Assembly: GCA_934511545.1 (NCBI GenBank) | Contig: CAKSWM010000001.1 | Span: 1-23,340 of the forward strand | Direction: 5' to 3' | From: an uncultured Oscillospiraceae bacterium | Lineage (GTDB): Bacteria; Bacillota; Clostridia; Oscillospirales; Oscillospiraceae | DNA: 23,340 nucleotides | Part shown: piece after piece, positions 16,754 to 23,340 of the stretch | Position numbering within the stretch: the first letter of the stretch is position 1 | How the letters are laid out: the number at the start of each line of letters is the position of its first letter | The notes under the pieces: model-generated | Told to the model about the DNA's origin: nothing | Seen by the model: only the letters and a program-made list of their open reading frames with translations | Databases searched by the model: none | Program-made: the position numbers and the translations under genes

Positions 16754-17779
16754 ATGCAAAACAGAAAAAGCAGCGCCGCAAGCACCGCCGCCTTCGGCGT
16801 CCTCGTCGTTCTGATATGCGTCTTTTACGCTTTTTACAGCCAGGCAAACACGGTCTCGGCGCTTTTCCCGATATGCTTTGAGCGCAGCGGTTCCGACGCG
16901 CTGCTCGCCCAGGACGCGGACTGGTACGGCTCGGAGGAACTGCGCCAGATGCAGGGCAGCTCCGTGAGCAGCGGACTGGCCGCGCTTGCGGAGCTTGAAC
17001 ACAGTTCCTTCGACTTCACCGCCTCAACGGCGGGCTCCCTCTTTGTAAGGGGCGAGACCGGGCTGTCCGCCGATTATTACGACGCGGGCAGCGGCAAAAC
17101 CGCCGTCCTGCTGCATGCCTACGGACGCAGCCGGGACTTTGCCGCCCGCTGGGCCGATTTCTGGGCCGGGCACGGCTACAACGTCCTGATACCCCAGCTG
17201 CGCTGTCACGACGGAAACGACAGCCTGACAACACTCGGCTTTTACGAACAGTATGACCTTTACGACCTGATCCGCGCGGCGGCGGACACGACCGGCGTGC
17301 ACGCCTATGTTATCCACGGCGAGGGGCTGGGCGCGAACGCGGCGCTGCTGATGTGCGGAAACACGGACCTCATGGACGGGCTCCGCAGCGAGGGTGCCGC
17401 CGGAATAACGGTCGGGCTCGTCGTGGCCGAGAGCGCGAGCACGGATATGATGACGCTCATCACCCATCAGGCCGCGCGCCAGTTCGAAATGCGCGGCATA
17501 CTCTCGCGCATCGCGATGAAGTTTTCGCTCAACCAGAAGCTCGGCTTCTCGCCGGACAGCATGGATATAACCGCAGCCGCGGCCGCGTCTGCCACTCCCA
17601 CGGTTTTCGTCAGCGGTACGAACGACGGCTTCTCGCCCGGCGACTGGACGCAGACGCTGTATAACGCCTGCACGGCGGAAAAGCGCCTTCTCATAGCCGA
17701 GGGCGTGTCCCACGGCGCAGCCTGGGAGCGCGCGGGCGAAGCTTACCGCGCCGCGATCGAAGAGCTTCTGCCTCAATGA
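16754..17779 (+). CDS. Membrane-anchored alpha/beta-hydrolase-fold protein lacking the nucleophile serine
   Basis: The protein has 341 residues. An N-terminal hydrophobic segment (about 11-30) anchors it, with the fold probably outside the membrane. Recognisable fold elements are the beta-strand/oxyanion region AVLLHAYGRSRDFA (about 117-130), VLIPQLRCHDGND and the nucleophile elbow. The acid region FVSGTNDGF (Asp291) and GVSHGAAW with the expected His320 follow. This resembles the YqkD/BAAT-like alpha/beta hydrolases. The elbow, normally G-x-S-x-G, reads GEGLG at 189-193: position 191 is Gly (GGG at 17324-17326), so classic serine-hydrolase catalysis is unlikely. It may be a pseudoenzyme or use different chemistry. 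Monocistronic, between its own promoter and a hairpin terminator. Confidence 0.8.
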   Translation: MQNRKSSAASTAAFGVLVVLICVFYAFYSQANTVSALFPICFERSGSDALLAQDADWYGSEELRQMQGSSVSSGLAALAELEHSSFDFTASTAGSLFVRGETGLSADYYDAGSGKTAVLLHAYGRSRDFAARWADFWAGHGYNVLIPQLRCHDGNDSLTTLGFYEQYDLYDLIRAAADTTGVHAYVIHGEGLGANAALLMCGNTDLMDGLRSEGAAGITVGLVVAESASTDMMTLITHQAARQFEMRGILSRIAMKFSLNQKLGFSPDSMDITAAAAASATPTVFVSGTNDGFSPGDWTQTLYNACTAEKRLLIAEGVSHGAAWERAGEAYRAAIEELLPQ

Positions 17780-17837
17780 CGGCACGGCGGCAGCCGTGAG
17801 AGAGCCATGGGTATTCCCTTGCAGACACAGAATGCGA

Positions 17838-17880
17838 AGATCCTCCGTATGAGCCGGTCATACGGAGGATCTGTCTGTTT
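17838..17880 (+). terminator. Strong hairpin terminator between convergent genes
   Basis: A 15-bp perfect stem (17838-17852 with 17858-17872) and a 5-base loop, followed on the plus strand by GTCTGTTTTA. It ends the hydrolase-fold gene and probably also blocks transcripts of the convergent NSS transporter, although the minus strand lacks a T-run after it. Confidence 0.8.
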
Positions 17881-17885
17881 TACGT

Positions 17886-17914
17886 CCCCTCAGCAAAAAG
17901 CGCCGGGGGTTTTT
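17886..17914 (+). terminator. Possible second, weak terminator
   Basis: A short CCCC/GGGG pairing (17886-17889 with 17906-17909) with a 16-base loop, followed on the plus strand by TTTTT (17910-17914). The stem is too short to be convincing alone. It may back up the hairpin at 17838. Confidence 0.3.
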
Positions 17915-17919
17915 ATGCG

Positions 17920-19344
17920 TTATCCGAAAATATGCAGCGCGAATATGGAGTCGATCTGTCCCAGGAAGATGAGCACCATTGCCGCGGGCGCGATCACCTT
18001 GCAGCAAACGCGGAAGAAGCCACGGCTCACAAAGCGGTTTCCGCAGAGCGCGACCTCCTCGCCGAACCTGTCAACGCCGTACTCATAGCCTATGAATATG
18101 CACATGAGCAGCGCGGTCAGCGGCATGAATATACCCTCGGCCCAGAAGTCCATGAAATCGACCCAGCAGTCGTTGAACGAGCCGATAACGCCCAGGGAAT
18201 TCTGGAATGGTATCCAGATCCCGTTGCCGCCCATACCGTCTATCGCAACGATGGAGGCGAGCGCCATCACAACGACGCAGGTGATGATGGTAACCTTTTT
18301 GCGGCTGGCGGTCTTCCCCTTGGCCTCCGCGTTGTCGAGATAGAACGTGGTTATGATCTCTATAATGGAGATGGACGACGTCACCGCCGCTATCACGACC
18401 AGCAGATAGAAAATAATGCCGAACACGGGGCCCAGCGCGCCCATGGATCTGAAAACGTCCTGAAGCGTTATGAACAGCAGTCCCGGTCCCGCCATTGCGG
18501 CGTCCGCTCCGCCGATGGCGAAGGAAGCCGGAATGACCGCAAGACCCGCCATCAGCGCAACGACGGTGTCCGCTATCACGATCAGGGCGCAGTTTCTCTC
18601 CAGATTCTCTTCCTTGCGGAGATACGAGCCGTAAGTCAGCATCGTTCCGACGCCGATCGACAGCGAGAAGAACATCTGTCCGCCGGCCTTGGCCACAACG
18701 CCGAGAAAGTTCTCACGGAACGGCTCAAAATTGGGCTTGAACATGAACCTGATGCCCTCAACAGCGCCGTCGAGCGTGACGCTGCGGATGATGATTATCA
18801 CGAGCATAACAAACAGCGCGGGCATGGCGACCTTCGAGAATTTCTCGATACCGCCGGAGATCCCGCCCATGACGATGACGGCGTTCAGGATAACGAATAT
18901 CAGAGTGTATATCAGCGACTCCGTCATGTTTCCGGTGAGCTCTCCGAATATCTCTCCGCCGCTGCCGTAAACTGCGCCGAACAGCTCACAGACGTTGACG
19001 ACGACATACTTGACGCAGTAGCCGCCGAGAACGCAGTAAAAGCTCAGGATAAGGAAAGCGGAGATAAATCCCGGCCAGCCCAGCCACTTGAAGCGTTTGG
19101 ACAGCATTCTGTAAGTTGCGATAGAGCTCTTTCCCGTGGTGCGGCCAAGCCCGAATTCACCGAGCATGATCGTAAAGCCGACCAGCGCCGCCATGACTAT
19201 GTATACGAGCAGGAAGGCAAAGCCGCCGTTGCTGCCCATTTTGAACGGAAATCCCCAGATGTTTCCCAACCCCACGGCGGAGCCTATCGCCGCCATCAGG
19301 AAACCGAAGTTCGATTTCCATTGACCCCTGTTATTACTCTCCAA
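17920..19344 (-). CDS. NSS/SNF-family sodium-dependent transporter
   Basis: A secondary transporter of the neurotransmitter:sodium symporter family, which imports amino acids or related small molecules with Na+. The protein has 474 residues and about 11-12 membrane segments. The signature is in helix 1: GSAVGLGNIWGFPFKMGSNGG (about 21-41), which contains the unwound GLGN stretch that binds Na+ and substrate; bacterial homologues usually have R or another residue where this has G before FPF. The N-terminal RGQWKSNFGF is typical. The start is a TTG (19342-19344) preceded by GGAGGA (19353-19358) at 8 bases; I see no competing ATG nearby. Substrate cannot be deduced. Convergent with the hydrolase gene and divergent from the small membrane protein gene. 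Confidence 0.93.
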   Translation of the reverse strand: MESNNRGQWKSNFGFLMAAIGSAVGLGNIWGFPFKMGSNGGFAFLLVYIVMAALVGFTIMLGEFGLGRTTGKSSIATYRMLSKRFKWLGWPGFISAFLILSFYCVLGGYCVKYVVVNVCELFGAVYGSGGEIFGELTGNMTESLIYTLIFVILNAVIVMGGISGGIEKFSKVAMPALFVMLVIIIIRSVTLDGAVEGIRFMFKPNFEPFRENFLGVVAKAGGQMFFSLSIGVGTMLTYGSYLRKEENLERNCALIVIADTVVALMAGLAVIPASFAIGGADAAMAGPGLLFITLQDVFRSMGALGPVFGIIFYLLVVIAAVTSSISIIEIITTFYLDNAEAKGKTASRKKVTIITCVVVMALASIVAIDGMGGNGIWIPFQNSLGVIGSFNDCWVDFMDFWAEGIFMPLTALLMCIFIGYEYGVDRFGEEVALCGNRFVSRGFFRVCCKVIAPAAMVLIFLGQIDSIFALHIFG

Positions 19345-19352
19345 TTTTTACA

Positions 19353-19358
19353 TCCTCC
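19353..19358 (-). promoter_or_regulatory. Ribosome-binding site supporting the TTG start of the NSS gene
   Basis: Minus-strand GGAGGA with an 8-base spacer to TTG. A closer ATG overlapping the site is followed directly by TAA and cannot be the start. Confidence 0.7.
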
Positions 19359-19386
19359 ACATTTTATATAAATAATAGACCCGTAT

Positions 19387-19415
19387 AATTTACACTAAAT
19401 AATTAAAATATACAA
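19387..19415 (-). promoter_or_regulatory. Candidate promoter of the NSS transporter gene
   Basis: Minus-strand TTGTAT (19410-19415), 17-base spacer, TAAATT (19387-19392), each 4 of 6 to consensus. The region is so AT-rich that other choices are possible, for example TATTAT at 19372-19377. Treat the exact position as uncertain. Confidence 0.35.
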
Positions 19416-19442
19416 TACTTTGGTGTGAAAAAGTGTAAAAAA
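19389..19442. repeat. Inverted and tandem repeats upstream of the NSS gene
   Basis: TTTACACT (19389-19396) and AGTGTAAA (19432-19439) form a perfect 8-bp inverted repeat 35 bases apart. The right arm lies in a 10-base tandem repeat GTGTGAAAAA, GTGTAAAAAA (19423-19442). The arms flank the candidate -35 of the NSS promoter, as operator half-sites would. Confidence 0.5.
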
Positions 19443-19498
19443 ACAAAAATTTTCATATAACGGCGGCCCTCCCGCCCGCTCCTGTCCGGCAAAACAGA

Positions 19499-19527
19499 TT
19501 GAAAAAGCCTCGCGCAGGATATATAAT
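19499..19527 (+). promoter_or_regulatory. Strong promoter of the small membrane protein gene
   Basis: TTGAAA (19499-19504), 17-base spacer, TATAAT (19522-19527): 11 of 12 consensus positions. Transcription would start near 19534, about 27 bases before the ATG. Confidence 0.85.
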
Positions 19528-19560
19528 ATAAAAATAAACTGCTTCCGGGGAGATATCTGC

Positions 19561-20130
19561 ATGGACAAAAAAGCTATCAGAGATTACATGGACAAAAAGC
19601 CCGGCATCAAAAAGCGCGGCAGGCGAAAATATATCGAGGATTACAAGCTCGTGGGAAAAGAGCTTGTATACACCGGCGACTGGTATGTGTTCACCGGGAC
19701 CGCCGCGGAGCTCAGGCGGCACAATTATATAACCGCCGGCCTTTCCGTCTGCTGCTTTGCCGTTCTTCTCATGATCGGCTTTCTGCACATGAGCGGAATA
19801 TACAGGTTCTATGTGCTGGCGCCATACGTTCTGTCTCTCATGCTGTCCGTCGTCTGCGTCATAGACGCATTCAAGCTCTGGAATGCCGGTGAAAAGCTCA
19901 ACCGCGAGCAATATGAGCGCGGCGCGGTCCGCATCGTCAGAGCGTCCGTCATTCTGGCGGTCACGTCCGGCGTGTCCACGCTGGGCGAAGCGGCGTTTCT
20001 CATCTTTGTCGGGGTGTATCTCGACCTCCGGTCGGAGCTCACCTTCCTCATCGGAGCCGCCGCCGTCACCGCGGCCTCGGTCCTGATGCATTTTCAGACG
20101 CGCCGCGTCGAATGGCAGAAAACAAAATAA
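19561..20130 (+). CDS. Uncharacterised small membrane protein (four predicted helices)
   Basis: I do not recognise a family. The protein has 189 residues. It begins with a highly basic cytoplasmic N-terminus (MDKKAIRDYMDKKPGIKKRG and more, about 1-50). Two hydrophobic helices follow (about 56-75 and 83-104), then a charged link (NAGEKLNREQYERGAVRI) and two more hydrophobic stretches (about 126-153 and 159-178), with a short basic C-terminus. No catalytic or metal motif is visible. ATG 19561-19563 follows GGGGAG by 8 bases. The gene has its own near-consensus promoter and stands alone between divergent and convergent neighbours, so it is probably a real, independently expressed gene. Coding quality resembles its neighbours. 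Confidence 0.8.
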   Translation: MDKKAIRDYMDKKPGIKKRGRRKYIEDYKLVGKELVYTGDWYVFTGTAAELRRHNYITAGLSVCCFAVLLMIGFLHMSGIYRFYVLAPYVLSLMLSVVCVIDAFKLWNAGEKLNREQYERGAVRIVRASVILAVTSGVSTLGEAAFLIFVGVYLDLRSELTFLIGAAAVTAASVLMHFQTRRVEWQKTK

Positions 20131-20159
20131 CGCGGACGGGCCCTGCCCCGTAAATAAAT

Positions 20160-20207
20160 TTCACCCCATCCGGAAGAGAGCATACGCTCTTTTCCGGATG
20201 GGGTGAA
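20160..20207. terminator. Long hairpin between convergent genes, probable bidirectional terminator
   Basis: A 22-bp stem (20160-20181 with 20186-20207) with a single G-T wobble and a 4-base loop. On the minus strand it is followed by ATTTATTTAC, which fits termination of the adaptor-permease-AlaX operon. The plus strand has no T-run after it, so termination of the small membrane protein transcript there is less certain. Confidence 0.7.
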
Positions 20208-20244
20208 GTCATGTATACGGAACATTGTCCGGCGGGAGCTGTCA

Positions 20245-21390
20245 TCAGCCCTTTTCGAAGAATTTCTCGATATCCCTTCGTTCTGCAAAAACCTGTCCCT
20301 GCGCAAAAGCGGGCCTTCCCCCGCCTCGGCCGGACAGTTCCTCGTTCATCCGCTTCACAAGCGCGCGCACGTCGCCGTCTCTCTGTCCGACGGCATAGCG
20401 CCAACCCTCCGCGTCCGAGCCGGAAAACACCGCGCAGACGCTCTCCGTCGCCGACATCAGCTCGTTTGCAAGCCGCTGCACCTGTCCGGCGGACAGCCCC
20501 GGCTCAAACACCGGCGTCTTTCCCGCATCCGCGCGCGAAACCGCGGAATACCAGCGCTTTTCCGCCGCGGCAAGCTCCGCCTTGAGCCGCGCCTGCTCCT
20601 CCAGCAGACGGCTGACCGCAGCCGAGGTCTCCTGCTGTTTTGCCGAGAGCAGAACGGAGTTTTTCCGATTCTCCTCAAAGACCACGGACACAAAGCGCCA
20701 CGCGCGTTCACCCGCGGCGAACTCCAGCCGTATCCCGCCGCGAAGCCGCTCCGCCGACAGTATCTTTATCAGTCCGAGCGCGCCCGTACGCGCCACATGC
20801 GTGCCGCAGCAGGCGCAGACGTCCACACCGGGTATCGTTATGATGCGCACCTCGCCCTCCAGCTCCTTCTTGCTGCGGTAATCGAGGTGCTCAAGCTCTT
20901 CGGTGGTGGGATAGCCCTCCAGAACGGGAAGATCGGCGCGGATGACCGCGTTTGCCTCGTCCTCTATCTCCGCGAGCTGCCCAGTCGTCAGAACGCCGTT
21001 CAGGTCAATGGCCGTCGTCTCCGCGCCCATGTGGAAGCCGACATTGTCAAAGCCGTACCGGCGGTGGATGACCCCGGTCAGAACATGGTCGGCGGTGTGC
21101 TGCTCCGTATAGTCGCGGCGGCGGCGCATATCGACGGCGCCGCGCACCGTGCTTCCGGCAGCGAAGGCTCTGTCCACGATATGCACGATCTCGCCGCCGT
21201 GCCCGGAAACGAACCGGACCCCGGCTCCGTCTATGGAGCCGAGGTCGCAGGGCTGTCCCCCTCCTTCCGGGTAGAAGGCCGTCCTGTCCATGACGAGCTC
21301 CCAGCCCGTTTCCGCCTCGCGGCAGGAAAGGACACGGGCGGAAAACTCCGCCGTTTCGGGTTCGGTATAAAAAAGCTTTTCCGTTTTCAT
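20245..21390 (-). CDS. alaX: AlaX-type alanyl-tRNA editing protein with C-terminal DHHA1 domain
   Basis: A free-standing homologue of the AlaRS editing half that hydrolyses Ser-tRNA(Ala) or Gly-tRNA(Ala). The protein has 381 residues. An N-terminal barrel carries FYPEGGGQPCD (39-49). The zinc/editing site has HTADH (His98, His102) and CCGTH (Cys194, His198). Residues about 225-290 form a helical linker rich in Glu/Ala/Lys. The C-terminal DHHA1 domain ends with the glycine-rich GRGGGRPAFAQG near 355-366. This length and order match the long AlaX class. No aminoacylation domain is present, so it is not AlaRS. Start ATG 21388-21390 is 6 bases after the upstream gene; its GGAG overlaps that gene's last codons. 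Co-transcription with a transport gene pair may be incidental. Confidence 0.92.
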   Translation of the reverse strand: MKTEKLFYTEPETAEFSARVLSCREAETGWELVMDRTAFYPEGGGQPCDLGSIDGAGVRFVSGHGGEIVHIVDRAFAAGSTVRGAVDMRRRRDYTEQHTADHVLTGVIHRRYGFDNVGFHMGAETTAIDLNGVLTTGQLAEIEDEANAVIRADLPVLEGYPTTEELEHLDYRSKKELEGEVRIITIPGVDVCACCGTHVARTGALGLIKILSAERLRGGIRLEFAAGERAWRFVSVVFEENRKNSVLLSAKQQETSAAVSRLLEEQARLKAELAAAEKRWYSAVSRADAGKTPVFEPGLSAGQVQRLANELMSATESVCAVFSGSDAEGWRYAVGQRDGDVRALVKRMNEELSGRGGGRPAFAQGQVFAERRDIEKFFEKG

Positions 21391-21396
21391 AAAAAA

Positions 21397-22563
21397 TCAC
21401 TCCGCAGCGCTGGAGGCGGTCTCCTTTTTGCGGGACTTTGCGTGCTTCCCGGCGGTCTTTGCGCGTTTCTCGGCGGTTTTGGCGCGCTTCTCGGCGCGCT
21501 TTCTCTTTTTCCGGTCCTCGCTCCGCTCGGTCATGTGCTCATAACGCTTCTCCTGCGCCTCTTCGGCAAGGTGTATCGCGCCGGACTTTGCCCACGCCGC
21601 GCCGCGCCGCAGCCAGATGACGGCAAGGACAAGCAGGCATACGGCGGGCATCGCCGCAAAAATGATAAACAGCACAAGGCACAGCGCCATATAGTCCTCG
21701 ATGAGCCTCGCCGCGTTCTCCCAGTAGGGGTATACGACTCCGTAATTGTTCATCGACCTCTCGCCGAAATCGCCGACAACGCGGAAGGTGCCGGCAAGCG
21801 AATATCTCGCGCTGTTTTCAATAACGGGATACGCTCCGCTGTTGGAAAGGCCGTCGGTCACAACGCCGCTGACAAAGCCGGATATTGGGTCTGCGCAGAC
21901 AAGCTCATAGCAGCTGATGCCGCTGCACGCCCCCATATCCTTGAGGGCGCTGTATGACATGAAGATGCCCGGCCCGTCGGTATATGCCTTGCTGCTGGCA
22001 AAGTCCGTCTCACGCTCCACGACGCCCGCGATATAATAGGGCTTCCCGCCGATCGTCACCGTCATCCCGGCAAGGTCCACGGAGCCGAACAGCTTCCAGG
22101 CCAGTTCCTCGTCGAGGACGACGCGGTCCTGCATGAGGTCGTCGCCGGAGATATATCCGCCGGAACGCAGGCGCAGCGGGTGGAACAGGAAGAAATCGCC
22201 GCCGACGCCAAGCGCAGCCGCCTGGCTGCTGCCGCGCGAACCCTCGACCGTTATCTTGCCCTTTGCGGAATAGCACTCCGTCCAGAGCGAGCCGGTCTCC
22301 GGCTGTTCAAGGCCGGCCTCGGCCAGCTTGCTGTTGATCGTTTCATGGAATGAATACAGGCTCGTCTCCTCCAGCTCGGAGCCGACGGGGAAGAAAATGC
22401 TGACCTGCGCAAAGCGCTCGCCGTTCTCTCCGCGCCAGCGCTCGTCCGCCTTCTGCGCTTCGAGCGTGCCGCCGAGGACGGCCATTATAACGGCACAGAC
22501 CGCGGCAAGAAGGGTCAGCGCCCCGGCCACAATGGCAAGGACAAGCTTCTTTTTACTTTTCAT
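21397..22563 (-). CDS. MacB-like extracellular-domain membrane protein with only two helices
   Basis: Probably derived from the permease of MacAB/FtsX-type ABC exporters. The protein has 388 residues. One N-terminal helix (about 7-31) is followed by an extracellular domain of about 260 residues with MacB-core-like elements (VVLDEELAWKLFG, VTIGGKPYYIAGVVERE). A single further helix spans about 291-318, and a very basic cytoplasmic tail of about 70 residues ends the protein. Usual MacB permeases have three C-terminal helices; two are missing. Start: the ATG at 22561-22563 follows AGGAGG by 9 bases, and an ATG seven codons upstream precedes that site and is rejected. It lies 45 bases after the HlyD-type adaptor gene, as in MacA-MacB operons. 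No ATPase gene is visible; one may lie to the right of the window. Confidence 0.75.
   Translation of the reverse strand: MKSKKKLVLAIVAGALTLLAAVCAVIMAVLGGTLEAQKADERWRGENGERFAQVSIFFPVGSELEETSLYSFHETINSKLAEAGLEQPETGSLWTECYSAKGKITVEGSRGSSQAAALGVGGDFFLFHPLRLRSGGYISGDDLMQDRVVLDEELAWKLFGSVDLAGMTVTIGGKPYYIAGVVERETDFASSKAYTDGPGIFMSYSALKDMGACSGISCYELVCADPISGFVSGVVTDGLSNSGAYPVIENSARYSLAGTFRVVGDFGERSMNNYGVVYPYWENAARLIEDYMALCLVLFIIFAAMPAVCLLVLAVIWLRRGAAWAKSGAIHLAEEAQEKRYEHMTERSEDRKKRKRAEKRAKTAEKRAKTAGKHAKSRKKETASSAAE
21436..21501 (-). repeat. Short tandem repeat coding for the Lys/Ala-rich tail
   Basis: About three imperfect 21-base units encode KRAEKR, AKTAEKR and AKTAGKH in the C-terminal tail of the MacB-like protein. 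Such low-complexity repeats can expand or contract by slippage. The encoded tail is predicted to be a charged helix. Confidence 0.6.
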
Positions 22564-22608
22564 ATGCGCCGTCCTCCTTTTCATCCGGATGGCGATGCCG
22601 TAATTTCA

Positions 22609-23340
22609 TTAACCCTCCGCCATGCGGACCTGCATACCCGGCTCGATCGGCGCGGTGGCTGTCGTTATGACGAAATCGCCCGAAGTGACAGCGCCGGAGA
22701 CTGCGGTGTTCATATCGTCGGAGGCAAGGACCTTGACGTCCGCGCGCTGTACGATATAGCGGTTGCCGAGCGGCGAGCTCTTAGCGATGACGACAAGCAC
22801 GAAATCTCCGTTGGAGTCGCTCTTTATCGCGCTGTTGGGAACTATCATGTCGTAATTTGCGCTCTTCTGTCCGACGGACAGCGTGAGCTGGGTGCCCGCC
22901 TCAACATCGCCGCTGACGTCGAAGGTGAGCAGCTTGTTGCTCTGCGGCTTTTCGGGGTCGTTGCGTATGCTGGTGAGCGTCGCGTTGATCTCTCCGCCCC
23001 AGTAGTAGTTGGAAACATCAGCCGTATCGCCGGTCTTGACCTTCTTTGCCTGATCGTTCGTGACCGAGAAGCTGAGGGTGTAGCCCCTGTCTCCGACCTC
23101 GATCGTCATAAGCGCGGCGTCCGGAGCTGCGGTGTCGCCCGCGGTGACGGAAACGGACTGGACCGTGCCCGCAACGGTGCTCTCGATGCTGGTCCCGTTG
23201 GCGCCGGCCTGAAGCTCGGCGATCTCGGCCTTCTTGTCCTCGATGTCCCTGCGCTGTGCCTGAAGGTCGAGCGCGTTCGTCGCGCTGGTGATGCCGTCGG
23301 CCTTCTGCTGCTCCTGCAAAGCAAATACAAGGTCCTCCAG
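22609..23340 (-). CDS. HlyD/MacA-type efflux adaptor, C-terminal part (runs off right edge)
   Basis: A membrane-fusion-type adaptor that partners ABC exporters. The 243 visible residues begin in a coiled coil rich in Gln/Glu/Ala (ending EDKKAEIAELQAG). The second half of a lipoyl domain follows (SIESTVAGTVQSVSVTAGD), then a beta-barrel domain (LSFSVTNDQAKKVKTGDTADV) and a membrane-proximal domain with MIVPNSAI, the typical last segment of MacA-like proteins. The N-terminal signal or anchor and first lipoyl half lie beyond the window. The reading frame is open to base 23340. The next gene, 45 bases downstream, is the MacB-like protein, so the two very likely work together. Cargo is unknown. 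Confidence 0.88.
   Translation of the reverse strand: MEDLVFALQEQQKADGITSATNALDLQAQRRDIEDKKAEIAELQAGANGTSIESTVAGTVQSVSVTAGDTAAPDAALMTIEVGDRGYTLSFSVTNDQAKKVKTGDTADVSNYYWGGEINATLTSIRNDPEKPQSNKLLTFDVSGDVEAGTQLTLSVGQKSANYDMIVPNSAIKSDSNGDFVLVVIAKSSPLGNRYIVQRADVKVLASDDMNTAVSGAVTSGDFVITTATAPIEPGMQVRMAEG

Noticed and set aside
17932..19371. A 479-codon open frame on the plus strand opposite the NSS transporter
   Set aside because: The translation is rich in His, Asp, Glu and Arg, the expected antisense of hydrophobic codons, and the minus-strand transporter is unambiguous.
21436..21501. CRISPR-like or intergenic repeat array
   Set aside because: The repeat units are contiguous, 21 bases long, in frame and encode a Lys/Ala-rich tail; there are no spacers.
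20203..21957. A 584-codon open frame on the plus strand opposite alaX and the MacB-like gene
   Set aside because: It crosses two well-supported minus-strand genes and a gene boundary, and its Arg/Leu/His-rich translation is typical of antisense frames.

Overview
The window looks like a piece of chromosome from a fairly GC-rich anaerobic Firmicute, most likely a Clostridia/Oscillospirales-type gut bacterium. Three things suggest this. There is a complete Rnf complex in the clostridial order C-D-G-E-A-B. Shine-Dalgarno sites are strong AGGAGG-type, with several TTG/GTG starts. AT-rich sigma-70-type promoters sit between GC-rich genes. The taxonomic call is inference from gene content, not a match. 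I see no phage, IS element, CRISPR array, rRNA or tRNA.

Region 1 (1-9790, all minus strand) is one long, tightly coupled operon driven from a promoter near 9762-9790. In transcription order it holds uvrB, a DUF5131/Gp37-Gp68-type three-cysteine protein, an M32 carboxypeptidase, polA, rimI, tsaD, tsaE, tsaB and upp (upp runs off the left edge). Most junctions overlap or are separated by only a few bases. It joins nucleotide excision repair (UvrB, Pol I), tRNA t6A synthesis (TsaB/D/E, without TsaC), protein N-acetylation and uracil salvage.

Region 2 (9791-11425, minus) is a MATE-family efflux gene. It has a perfect-consensus promoter (TTGACA-17-TATAAT), a hairpin in its short leader, a TTG start and its own terminator.

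Region 3 (11449-16614, minus) is the rnfCDGEAB operon, with a promoter upstream of rnfC and a strong terminator after rnfB. Rnf couples ferredoxin:NAD+ electron flow to Na+ or H+ export. The flanking MATE and NSS transporters belong to families that often use Na+ gradients, so producer and possible consumers of an ion gradient are neighbours.

Region 4 (16689-17914, plus) is a single membrane-anchored alpha/beta-hydrolase-fold protein, divergent from rnf. Its nucleophile serine appears to be glycine. Region 5 (17920-19440, minus) is an NSS/SNF sodium-dependent transporter, convergent with the hydrolase. Region 6 (19499-20207, plus) is a small unrecognised four-helix membrane protein with an excellent promoter. 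Region 7 (20160-23340, minus) is the end of an operon encoding an HlyD-type adaptor (partial), a MacB-like extracellular-domain protein with only two membrane helices, and an AlaX-type alanyl-tRNA editing protein with a DHHA1 domain.

No gap between genes exceeds about 220 bases, and each gap is accounted for by promoters, hairpins or terminators. I found no clear candidate for an entirely new system. The best leads are the three-Cys protein inside the uvrB-polA operon, the serine-less hydrolase, the two-helix MacB-like protein, and the repeat and hairpin structures at the uvrB, MATE and NSS promoters.
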